Origin: Methanobacterium sp.
Lineage (GTDB): Archaea; Methanobacteriota; Methanobacteria; Methanobacteriales; Methanobacteriaceae
Direction of reading: 5' to 3'
Assembly: GCA_003164415.1 (NCBI GenBank)
Contig: PLTK01000150.1
Span: 1-6,782, forward strand
DNA length: 6,782 bases
The notes under the pieces are model-generated. The model worked only from the letters and a program-made list of their open reading frames with translations. It was not told where the DNA came from and ran no database searches. Below, in pieces: positions 1-5,510 of the stretch. Made by a program: the position numbers and the translations under genes. Each line of letters begins with the position of its first letter. The stretch's first letter is position 1.

Positions 1-426
1 GAAACCCTTAAAAAATATACAGAAGATGCTCCTCCTAGAATGACATGTGTACTGTGTAAGAGTGGAATGTACCAGATAGCTGAGAAGATTGCAAAAAGTG
101 AGAAAGCTCTTGCAATAGTTGATGGAAGTAGCGTGGGACAAGTAGCATCACAAACTCTACCAAATATACTTGCAACGCGTTATTCAACATCCATGCCTGT
201 TCTTAGTCCATTAATAGGTCTTGATAAAACTGAGATCTCAGAGATAGCAGAGAAAATTGGAACATTCTCAATTTCAACAGTTCCAGATAGTGGATGTCAA
301 GCAGCACCCAAACACCCGGAAACAAATGCTGTACTCAGCAAAGTCCTTGAAGTCCAGGATGAAATTGGAATGGACGATGAGATCGCCAAGGTATTATCAT
401 CTTTACATAGGATCGATACAGAATAA
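1..426 (+). CDS. thiI: tRNA sulfurtransferase ThiI, C-terminal part (5' end outside window)
   Basis: The reading frame is open from base 1, so this is the last 141 residues of a longer protein; the ATG at 40 is internal. It matches the C-terminal half of the adenylating PP-loop domain of ThiI, which makes 4-thiouridine at position 8 of tRNA in the cytoplasm. Visible family blocks are CVLCK (visible residues 16-20), GQVASQTL (46-53), PVLSPLIGLDKTEI (66-79) and PDSGCQAAPKHP (95-106). No rhodanese domain follows; the protein stops about 35 residues after the last block, as in methanogen ThiI. The CXXC pair (Cys16, Cys19) plus Cys99 correspond to the three cysteines that bind an Fe-S cluster in the Methanococcus maripaludis type enzyme (family knowledge). 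The stop is 59 bases before thi4 on the same strand and I see no terminator between them, so co-transcription is plausible. Confidence 0.88.
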   Translation, partial: ETLKKYTEDAPPRMTCVLCKSGMYQIAEKIAKSEKALAIVDGSSVGQVASQTLPNILATRYSTSMPVLSPLIGLDKTEISEIAEKIGTFSISTVPDSGCQAAPKHPETNAVLSKVLEVQDEIGMDDEIAKVLSSLHRIDTE

Positions 427-441
427 TCGTTCTGAATAAAA

Positions 442-455
442 TTTATTTAAATAAA
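442..455 (+). promoter_or_regulatory. AT-only palindrome, possible TATA box before thi4
   Basis: A perfect 14-base A+T palindrome (TTTATTTAAATAAA) lies 30 bases upstream of the thi4 start. It could act as an archaeal TATA element, but a start of transcription about 25 bases downstream would fall at or inside the ribosome site. Read-through from thiI is therefore at least as likely. Confidence 0.2.
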
Positions 456-468
456 AAAAATTGTTAAA

Positions 469-476
469 GGAGGAGG
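469..476 (+). promoter_or_regulatory. Strong ribosome binding site of thi4
   Basis: GGAGGAGG, nine bases before the ATG at 486, is a strong match to the archaeal anti-Shine-Dalgarno sequence. It fixes the start of thi4 and predicts efficient translation. Confidence 0.75.
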
Positions 477-485
477 AATTGGAAA

Positions 486-1313
486 ATGGCAATATTTTCA
501 AAGATAAGTGAAAAAGATGTAACTAAAGCTATTGTATCTGAATTTGCAGAAGAATTCCTGGAATATGTAGAAAGTGATGTCGTAATAGTCGGAGCTGGAC
601 CTAGTGGTCTCATAGCAGCTAAAAGATTAGCTGAAAATGGTGTTAAAGTTCTTTTAGTTGAAAGTAACAATTATTTGGGAGGAGGTTTCTGGATTGGAGG
701 ATACCTCATGAACAAGTTAACTGTAAGAGAACCTGGACAGAGAATTTTAGATGAAATCGGTGTTCCATATAAAAAGGTACAGGAAGGGTTATATGTTGCT
801 GACGGACCACATGCATGTTCAAAACTCATAGGAGCTGCAATGGATGCAGGTGCTAAGGTTCTTAACATGACCAAATTTGATGATGTTGTTGTTAGGAAGG
901 ATAAGGTTGGTGGAGTAGTTATAAACTGGACACCAGTATCAGCACTTCCAAGAGCCATAACATGTGTTGATCCCGTCGCACTAGAATCTAAAATAGTTGT
1001 AGATGCAACAGGTCACGATGCAGTTGTTGTTAAATCACTTGAACAACGTGGTCTTGTTGAAATAGCAGGATTTGAAGGTATGTGGGTTGAAAAATCTGAA
1101 GATGCAGTTGTTGAAAAAACAAGCGAAGTATATCCAGGAGTATTTGTAACAGGAATGGCAGTTGCAACAACATTTGGAAGCACAAGGATGGGTCCAACAT
1201 TTGGTGGAATGTTACTATCCGGTGAAAAAGTAGCTGAACTCATAATTGACCAATTAAAAGTAGATGTAACAGTTGAAGATAGTGAAACAGCTAAAATTAA
1301 GGGATCCAAATAA
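486..1313 (+). CDS. thi4: Thiamine thiazole synthase Thi4, cysteine-type
   Basis: A complete 275-residue enzyme of the Thi4 family, which builds the thiazole-phosphate half of thiamine from NAD+ and glycine; archaeal members were formerly called ribose-1,5-bisphosphate isomerase. The dinucleotide-binding motif GAGPSG is at 36-41, with the acidic strand end at Glu59. GGG.W.GG follows at 65-72, TGHDA at 175-179 and RMGPTFGGM at 234-242. Cys160 sits in ITCVDP, aligning with yeast Cys205 (in C-M-D-P), which gives up its sulfur in a suicide reaction. The Methanocaldococcus jannaschii enzyme has His there (H-V-D-P, from memory) and uses free sulfide. Asp162 and His177 are the likely metal ligands. 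The strong ribosome site and a length normal for the family support the ATG at 486. There is no room in the 59-base leader for a TPP riboswitch. Function is secure; the sulfur source is inferred. Confidence 0.93.
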   Translation: MAIFSKISEKDVTKAIVSEFAEEFLEYVESDVVIVGAGPSGLIAAKRLAENGVKVLLVESNNYLGGGFWIGGYLMNKLTVREPGQRILDEIGVPYKKVQEGLYVADGPHACSKLIGAAMDAGAKVLNMTKFDDVVVRKDKVGGVVINWTPVSALPRAITCVDPVALESKIVVDATGHDAVVVKSLEQRGLVEIAGFEGMWVEKSEDAVVEKTSEVYPGVFVTGMAVATTFGSTRMGPTFGGMLLSGEKVAELIIDQLKVDVTVEDSETAKIKGSK

Positions 1314-1338
1314 TTATCTAAATAAGAGAATTTGCATC

Positions 1339-1350
1339 TTTTATACATAT
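1339..1350 (+). promoter_or_regulatory. Candidate TATA box of the MOSC gene
   Basis: TTTTATACATAT is centred about 30 bases before the ATG at 1375. An archaeal transcript would then begin only a few bases before the start codon, which agrees with the absence of a good Shine-Dalgarno sequence there. The MOSC gene may thus have its own near-leaderless promoter as well as read-through from thi4. Confidence 0.4.
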
Positions 1351-1374
1351 CCCCAAACTAAACATGTGGTAACA

Positions 1375-1833
1375 ATGGGCAATGAGAACAATAACTCAAA
1401 GGCTAAAATAGTTGCTGTAAGCACAAGTCCCCTAACAGGAACCAAAAAAAAGAATGTATTTCAAGGTATTTTAATGGAGAACTATGGATTGTTAGGAGAT
1501 GGACACGCTGAAAAACGAACAAATCGACAGCTAAGCCTTCTTGCAATTGAAAGTATACAGAAAATGAGGGACCTAGGCCTTGATGTTAATCCGGGAGATT
1601 TTGCTGAAAACATCACAACCGAAGGCATTGTGCTTAAAGATCTACCGGTTGGAACTACAATAACCATGGGAACAAGTTCAGTTCTTGAAGTTACACAAAT
1701 CGGTAAAGAATGTCATAGTCCATGTGAAATTGGTCGAACAATTGGTAATTGTATCATGCCCACTGATGGTATCTTCTGCAAGGTTTTAGTCGGTGGAAAA
1801 ATAAGGGTTGGAGATAAATTAGAAGCAAATTGA
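1375..1833 (+). CDS. Stand-alone MOSC-domain protein
   Basis: A 152-residue cytoplasmic protein consisting of one MOSC domain, the fold of the C-terminal part of molybdenum-cofactor sulfurases and of YiiM-type proteins. Family marks are IVAVSTSPLTGTKK (12-25), GLLGDGHAEK (38-47), RQLSLLAIESI (51-61), a GDFAENIT segment (74-81), IGKECHSPC (109-117), GNCIMP (124-129) and GGKIRVGD (140-147). Cys113, Cys117 and Cys126 are the cysteines usually conserved in this subgroup; Cys135 is extra. MOSC proteins are thought to bind sulfur or a pterin-metal cofactor; the substrate here is unknown. I chose ATG 1375 because the domain begins right after it. The frame stays open to a TTG at 1273, but that would overlap the end of thi4 and adds a non-conserved leader. 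GTG at 1366 is another possible start. It follows thi4 by 61 bases and ends in a terminator-like hairpin. Confidence 0.85.
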   Translation: MGNENNNSKAKIVAVSTSPLTGTKKKNVFQGILMENYGLLGDGHAEKRTNRQLSLLAIESIQKMRDLGLDVNPGDFAENITTEGIVLKDLPVGTTITMGTSSVLEVTQIGKECHSPCEIGRTIGNCIMPTDGIFCKVLVGGKIRVGDKLEAN

Positions 1834-1837
1834 ATAA

Positions 1838-1871
1838 AAATTGATTTATAATCAATTTGCACATTTTTTTT
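1838..1871 (+). terminator. Hairpin plus T-run ending the MOSC transcript
   Basis: A perfect 9-base stem (AAATTGATT 1838-1846, AATCAATTT 1850-1858, loop of 3) is followed by five bases and then T8 (1864-1871), directly after the MOSC stop codon. A second, exclusive pairing is possible: GCAAATTGA (1825-1833, over the stop codon) with TCAATTTGC (1852-1860). Confidence 0.55.
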
Positions 1872-1932
1872 CTTTAAATTAGATTATATATCCAATAAAT
1901 AATGTAAATTTTATATTATTATTTTAGATAAC

Positions 1933-1977
1933 AAAAAAAAATAGAAGACTATAAGTTCTAATTTAATAGAACTTATA
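1933..1977 (-). terminator. Hairpin plus T-run downstream of the hydrolase gene
   Basis: An 11-base perfect inverted repeat (TATAAGTTCTA 1950-1960, TAGAACTTATA 1967-1977, loop of 6) is followed on the - strand, eight bases later, by a run of nine T. It lies about 40 bases beyond the hydrolase stop and is the likely end of that transcript. Confidence 0.5.
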
Positions 1978-1986
1978 TTACATGGT

Positions 1987-2021
1987 ACTATTCATATCAA
2001 AAGCCAAATAGTTCTTTTTTT
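1987..2021 (+). terminator. Possible second + strand terminator
   Basis: ACTATT (1987-1992) can pair with AATAGT (2007-2012), followed on the + strand by T7 (2015-2021), which overlaps the hydrolase stop codon. It may back up the first terminator and keep + strand transcription out of the hydrolase gene. The stem is short, so this is a weak call. Confidence 0.25.
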
Positions 2022-2850
2022 AGCTAATGAAATCCATTAATGCCTTATTTACCTGGTCTGTATGTGTCTGGATAATGCAGTGCGGTCCATCTTTGATTTC
2101 CACATATTTATTATCCTTAATAACTTCGGGTAAACGTCTTCCTGAAGCATCTATAGGTAGTACTCTATCGGCATCGCCGTGTATGATTAGTGTGGGCACA
2201 TCTATCTTTTTAATATCATCACGGAAATCTGTTATCCATGCGTTAACACATTCTAATGTTCCTATTGCAGATGCTCTTGATGCAACATTCCAACTGTACT
2301 GTACTGCTTGTTTGCTTATGAGTTTATCTTCATTTTCATCAAGATTGTAGAAATCTGAGAAGAATTGTGTTAAAAATGAAAGACGATCATCCTTTATACC
2401 ATTTGCAATACCATCAAAAACTGATTGATCCACCCCTTTAGGATTATCAGAAGTTTTTAATAAATATGGAGGAATTGAAGAGATAAGTACTGCTTTATCA
2501 ACACGTTTGGAACCATATTTACTGATATATCTTGTTACTTCACCTGTACCCATTGAAAATCCTACTAAGATTGCATCTTGAAGGTCCAATGTATTCATTA
2601 ATTTATCAAGATCAGCTACGAAAGTATCGTAATCATAGCCTGTTGATGGTTTACTTGACTGACCAAAACCTCTCCTATCATAGGTTATTACACGAAAACC
2701 TGCATCGAGTAAAACTGACTCCTGTTTCTCCCATGATCCACCATTTAAAGGCCAACCATGTATCAATACTACTGGTTTACCCTTACCATGGTCTTCGTAG
2801 TGGATGTTAATATCCTTCGAATTTTCTTTACCAACATTGATAAATTGCAT
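2020..2850 (-). CDS. Alpha/beta hydrolase, non-haem haloperoxidase/esterase type
   Basis: A complete 276-residue alpha/beta hydrolase of the bacterial group annotated as non-haem chloroperoxidase or arylesterase. HGWPLNG (31-37) gives the oxyanion-hole HG motif, YDRRGFGQS (57-65) is the typical block after strand 4, GFSMGTGE (97-104) holds nucleophile Ser99, HGDADRVLP (224-232) the acid Asp228, and GPH (255-257) His257. This spacing is nearly identical to the Ser98/Asp228/His257 triad of Streptomyces bromoperoxidase A2, a protein of almost the same length. The middle region (about 130-205) is the variable lid. No signal peptide is seen, so it is cytoplasmic. The natural substrate cannot be told; ester or lactone hydrolysis is most likely and halogenation would be a side activity. 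The family is mostly bacterial, which suggests past transfer. The gene stands alone, with its own ribosome site and terminator. Confidence 0.9.
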   Translation of the reverse strand: MQFINVGKENSKDINIHYEDHGKGKPVVLIHGWPLNGGSWEKQESVLLDAGFRVITYDRRGFGQSSKPSTGYDYDTFVADLDKLMNTLDLQDAILVGFSMGTGEVTRYISKYGSKRVDKAVLISSIPPYLLKTSDNPKGVDQSVFDGIANGIKDDRLSFLTQFFSDFYNLDENEDKLISKQAVQYSWNVASRASAIGTLECVNAWITDFRDDIKKIDVPTLIIHGDADRVLPIDASGRRLPEVIKDNKYVEIKDGPHCIIQTHTDQVNKALMDFIS

Positions 2851-2856
2851 TTATTT

Positions 2857-2865
2857 GATCCTCCC
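2857..2865 (-). promoter_or_regulatory. Ribosome binding site of the hydrolase gene
   Basis: On the - strand GGGAGGATC precedes the ATG (2850-2848), with nine bases between GGAGG and the start codon. It confirms this start. Confidence 0.7.
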
Positions 2866-2928
2866 GTTATAATATAATCTATTTTTTTACAAAATTTTTC
2901 TTTACAATACTTATTTGTGAATTTTAAA

Positions 2929-2946
2929 CATTATAACTATTTCGCC
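2929..2946 (-). promoter_or_regulatory. Candidate BRE/TATA promoter of the hydrolase gene
   Basis: The - strand reads GCGAAATAGTTATAAT: a purine-rich BRE-like start followed by a TATA-like core. It lies about 85 bases before the start codon, giving a predicted leader of roughly 55-60 bases that includes the ribosome site. Confidence 0.3.
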
Positions 2947-3022
2947 CTATATCAGCTTATTACATCAAATATATTATATTGATGGTGACATTTATATCTA
3001 AAACACATTTTCGAATGTTTTG

Positions 3023-3064
3023 ATTTAATATAAAATTATTGATTAAAAAAAAATTTAATATAAA
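3023..3064. repeat. 12-base direct repeat, 30-base period, in the divergent intergenic region
   Basis: ATTTAATATAAA occurs at 3023-3034 and again at 3053-3064, about three helical turns apart, between the divergent hydrolase and small-protein genes. It could be a pair of protein-binding sites, but in DNA this AT-rich a chance match is quite possible. An imperfect palindrome (CATCAA ... TTGATG, 2963-2984) lies just beside it. Confidence 0.3.
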
Positions 3065-3067
3065 TAA

Positions 3068-3082
3068 AATGTATATTTAAAG
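3068..3082 (+). promoter_or_regulatory. Candidate TATA box of the small methyltransferase-like gene
   Basis: AATGTATATTTAAAG lies about 55-65 bases upstream of the start. A transcript beginning about 25 bases further down would have a leader that contains the GGGAG ribosome site. The AT-rich setting makes this uncertain. Confidence 0.3.
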
Positions 3083-3135
3083 ATTAGAACAGATTTTTAG
3101 AACTTGATAAGCATTTTTAAGGGAGAATGATGATT

Positions 3136-3399
3136 ATGAATGAATTAACTAAAGGAGTTGACCCTACAATCAAATCTTTTCTTGAAGAACTTAATCATTC
3201 AATACTCGATGAAAATGAAGAAAAATGGACATTCAGTTTTAACCCTGAAAACCTTTCAGATTATCTAAATAAATTTGATTTAACCCTTTTAGAAGATATG
3301 GGATCAATTGAATATCGTAAACACTACATGTCCGAAAGAAGGAATTTGTTAGAGGGATACGAATTTTACAGAGTAGCATTTGCTGTACTAGATAAATAA
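3136..3399 (+). CDS. Small protein resembling only the C-terminal third of a SAM-dependent methyltransferase
   Basis: An 87-residue soluble protein. Its sequence reads like the end of class I methyltransferases of the COG3315/TIGR00027 (leucine carboxyl methyltransferase-like) group. A helix leads to the W.F.FNPENLSDYL segment (about 32-45), then LTLLEDMGSIEYRKHYM (49-65) and GYEFYRVAFAVL (74-85), matching the last strands of that fold. Family members are about 250-300 residues; the SAM-binding glycine loop and the rest of the Rossmann core are missing, so it cannot be an active methyltransferase by itself. The frame has a stop at 3118-3120 and the upstream DNA is AT-rich and non-coding, so no N-terminal half is left nearby. 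GGGAG at 3121-3125 favours ATG 3136 (gap 10); ATG 3127 and 3130 are alternatives. It is either an expressed remnant or a small binding protein. The family call is from memory of its pattern. Confidence 0.6.
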   Translation: MNELTKGVDPTIKSFLEELNHSILDENEEKWTFSFNPENLSDYLNKFDLTLLEDMGSIEYRKHYMSERRNLLEGYEFYRVAFAVLDK

Positions 3400-3457
3400 A
3401 ATAAGGGGAATTAGTATTTTTAATATTATATAAACCCTACTCATTATAGAAATCTTT

Positions 3458-4654
3458 TTAATACAGTGGAATTAATCCTGGATTGTTTCCTGTGATACAT
3501 TCTCCCCCTTTAGGAGTTACTATGAATGTATTTTCAATTCCAACCATTCCAATATTTTTAATTCCCTTTTTAGGTTCTATTGCAAATACCATTCCTTCAT
3601 CTAATGGTTCATTAAATCCATTGGCTATTACTGGTAATTCATCGATTAATAATCCAATACCATGACCCAGGAAATTAACCCTACGATCTCCATAGCCCAT
3701 AAAATTTTCTAAAAATTCAGGTTCAAGATCATCCATAATTTTATTGTATATCTCTGAAGGTATGGCACCGGGTTTTAACATTTTAGCAATCTCATTTTGT
3801 ATCTCTACACATTTATTGTGTATTTCTATTGCATAATTTGGAAGTGATTTTTTAAACATGTAGGTCATGGTTTTATCTGTGTTGTAACCATCATATCCAC
3901 ATCCCGCATCTATAAAAACAAGATCTCCACTTTTTAATTTTCTATCACGACTTCCTATAAGTGGAACAGATGGACTCATCCCATAATTTCCACCGGGTCC
4001 ATTAAAGTAACTTGGATAAATTGAGCTTTCACCAAATCCAATCTGTCCCAGGATAATCTCGGTATCAAACATGCCAAAACGGGTTACACCGTGATGTCCT
4101 TCATTTATCATCACTTTAAACAGATCACCGGCTAAGTCTGCTTCGCTCATTCCCTCTTTTAATATTCCCGGTACAACATCTTCAAGTACATGTTCATGTA
4201 TCTTACCGGCCTTTCTCATTAAGGATAATTCATATTGGCTTTTTATGGCCCTTACAGTTGCAACCACCTTGTCGAGGGGTTTATAATTTTTAAATGGAAA
4301 ATATTTTTGGAATCTGGTGTATAAAGCAATTGGAACTACTTCAGTCTCTAGGTATATTGTTTCAGGAGTTTTATCGATACATCCCGCTGCGTCTCTATAG
4401 CTGTTCATTGGTTTAATATTTTTAAGTAATGATTCATTTAATGCTCTTTCGTAGCTTCTTCGTACCCAAAAAGTTGGTTCATCATCTCGGGGTATGATCA
4501 ACATTCCATCCTGCATTGTGCCTGTAAAATAATATTGGTTTATTTTACTGAAAATCACTGCCATATCCCATTCAGGATAAGTTTTTTCCATAATGATCTT
4601 GAATTGTTCCATACGATTTTGTAATTCGCTTTTTGGTGTTTTTTTAATATTCAT
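3458..4654 (-). CDS. M24 family metallopeptidase, Xaa-Pro aminopeptidase/dipeptidase-like
   Basis: A complete 398-residue protein. The N-terminal creatinase-type domain (about 13-140) is followed by the pita-bread M24 catalytic domain (about 147-385). These enzymes remove N-terminal residues next to proline or split Xaa-Pro dipeptides, using two metal ions in the cytoplasm. All five metal ligands are present: Asp249 and Asp260 (in FIDAGCGYDGYNTD), His331 (LGHGIG), Glu360 (AIEP) and Glu374 (GIENT). The second conserved histidine, seven residues after the ligand histidine (HE.P in prolidases), is Asp338 here (IDELP), so substrate handling may differ from true prolidase or the protein may belong to a divergent subgroup. 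No signal peptide is seen. There is no clear Shine-Dalgarno site before the ATG; a TATA-like box 25-30 bases upstream suggests a nearly leaderless mRNA. The gene is transcribed alone, convergent with the small methyltransferase-like gene 58 bases away. Confidence 0.88.
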   Translation of the reverse strand: MNIKKTPKSELQNRMEQFKIIMEKTYPEWDMAVIFSKINQYYFTGTMQDGMLIIPRDDEPTFWVRRSYERALNESLLKNIKPMNSYRDAAGCIDKTPETIYLETEVVPIALYTRFQKYFPFKNYKPLDKVVATVRAIKSQYELSLMRKAGKIHEHVLEDVVPGILKEGMSEADLAGDLFKVMINEGHHGVTRFGMFDTEIILGQIGFGESSIYPSYFNGPGGNYGMSPSVPLIGSRDRKLKSGDLVFIDAGCGYDGYNTDKTMTYMFKKSLPNYAIEIHNKCVEIQNEIAKMLKPGAIPSEIYNKIMDDLEPEFLENFMGYGDRRVNFLGHGIGLLIDELPVIANGFNEPLDEGMVFAIEPKKGIKNIGMVGIENTFIVTPKGGECITGNNPGLIPLY

Positions 4655-4675
4655 TAGATCATATTATTTATTTGC

Positions 4676-4690
4676 TTTTTATAAAAGTTT
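4676..4690 (-). promoter_or_regulatory. Candidate TATA box of the M24 peptidase gene
   Basis: The - strand reads AAACTTTTATAAAAA, centred about 28 bases before the ATG at 4654. This spacing predicts a leader of only a few bases, in line with the missing ribosome site. Confidence 0.4.
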
Positions 4691-4937
4691 GTAAAATCAT
4701 ATACAAAAATCGATTTAAAAAAAAATGTAATTAAATATTACGAATTATTTTTTTTATAATATCTTTAAAAATATACTATTCAAAATAATTTATAAATGTA
4801 CTATTTAATAAAAATATTTAAGAATTTATTAATAGAAATTTAATGTAAATTTGAATAATGGATATAATCTCCATATTATTGGTTATATTTAGTAAAAGCA
4901 TTTTACTTTAAATATTTAAATAAACAAAAAGTGATCC

Positions 4938-4975
4938 ATTGCCCTATTTCATTGCATTAGGGTATATGTAATGTA
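4938..4975 (+). ncRNA. Candidate small structured RNA (H-type pseudoknot)
   Basis: Within very AT-rich DNA this island (about 30% G+C) can fold as an H-type pseudoknot. Stem 1 is CCCTA (4942-4946) with TAGGG (4958-4962). Stem 2 is CATTGCAT (4950-4957) with ATGTAATG (4966-4973, one G-U pair). The connecting loops are about three bases each. A perfect AT palindrome, TTTAAATATTTAAA (4907-4920), about 25 bases upstream could be its TATA box. There is no strong T-run after it. The structure is seen in the sequence; that it is transcribed is pure inference. Confidence 0.2.
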
Positions 4976-5193
4976 ATAAGATTGTGATGTTTAAACAAAG
5001 TGGTTTTATTGTAAATATGATATTCAAAATTACATGATGTTATTTAGATATAATTTCATAAAATCAAAAAAAATATAGAGATACTTGGAATATAAAAATA
5101 CAAATTTTAGAATTACTATTTTATTTAGCGAAATATTTACATTCGGCATAAATTATCATTTTATTATTCTTTAAAACAAAAATTATTTTATCA

Positions 5194-5302
5194 TGTGATT
5201 GTCCAAATTTCCTATTTCGTTATATCATGGTTTAACGAAGTGAAATTCATAAAAATTTTATTCAAAAATAGTGATAATTGGTTGTTTTAGTTCAAAATCA
5301 CA
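5194..5302. other. Nested inverted repeats, possible structured element
   Basis: TGTGATT (5194-5200) can pair with AATCACA (5296-5302), enclosing an imperfect inverted repeat: AATTTC (5206-5211) and TTCGTTA (5216-5222) against TAACGAA (5233-5239) and GAAATT (5242-5247). Together they could form a branched RNA or a protein-binding DNA element. No promoter or function is evident. Confidence 0.15.
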
Positions 5303-5429
5303 ATATAGTTCCTATATGATCTAACAAAGTTATGATATATACATATATTAAATTTAGATTAATATAAGGCTTAATAAAATTTTTATAATCCATCAAATTT
5401 CCTTCTCTAAATCTAAATATTGGATAAAA

Positions 5430-5457
5430 GATTAAATATTGAATATTATATTTAATC
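5430..5457. repeat. 10-base perfect inverted repeat upstream of the decayed membrane gene
   Basis: GATTAAATAT (5430-5439) and ATATTTAATC (5448-5457) form a perfect 10-base stem with an 8-base loop, about 55 bases before the open frame of the membrane-protein pseudogene. It could be an operator or part of a former leader. Confidence 0.35.
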
Positions 5458-5510
5458 CCTTAATAATTTCACAGGAAATAGTAAAAGTAAATAATAATAA
5501 TAAAGTTTAA

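Larger units (their letters stand above)
4655..5510. other. Long AT-rich stretch without a recognisable gene
   Basis: About 850 bases with no convincing reading frame on either strand and parts near 10% G+C (for example 4741-4800). It holds the M24 promoter at its left end and several inverted repeats: AGTAAAA/TTTTACT (4891-4907), TTCGTTA/TAACGAA (5216-5239), ATATAG/CTATAT (5303-5317), ATTTAGATT/AATCTAAAT (5352-5418) and GATTAAATAT/ATATTTAATC (5430-5457). A slightly GC-richer island lies at about 4931-4975. I see no tRNA, CRISPR or transposon ends. Confidence 0.6.

Noticed and set aside
427..485. Possible TPP riboswitch before thi4
   Set aside because: Only 59 AT-rich bases are available and none of the conserved THI-box blocks is visible.
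1364..1372. Two-codon mini reading frame ATG TGG TAA just before the MOSC start
   Set aside because: It lies at or before the likely transcript start and such triplets occur by chance; nothing supports translation.
1273..1374. In-frame TTG extension of the MOSC gene by 34 codons
   Set aside because: It would overlap the last 41 bases of thi4, has no ribosome site, and the added residues do not look like MOSC sequence.
2532..2810. Open frame on the + strand over the hydrolase gene, and similar frames over thi4, the MOSC and M24 genes
   Set aside because: They lie opposite or across strongly supported genes, have no recognisable domains and no ribosome sites.
4891..4907. AGTAAAA/TTTTACT hairpin as a terminator
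   Set aside because: There is no coding transcript upstream on the + strand and no T-run after it, so it stays an unexplained inverted repeat.
4655..5510. CRISPR array, transposon or integration site in the AT-rich gap
   Set aside because: No regularly spaced repeats, no transposase fragment, no terminal inverted repeats with target duplications and no tRNA end were found by eye.
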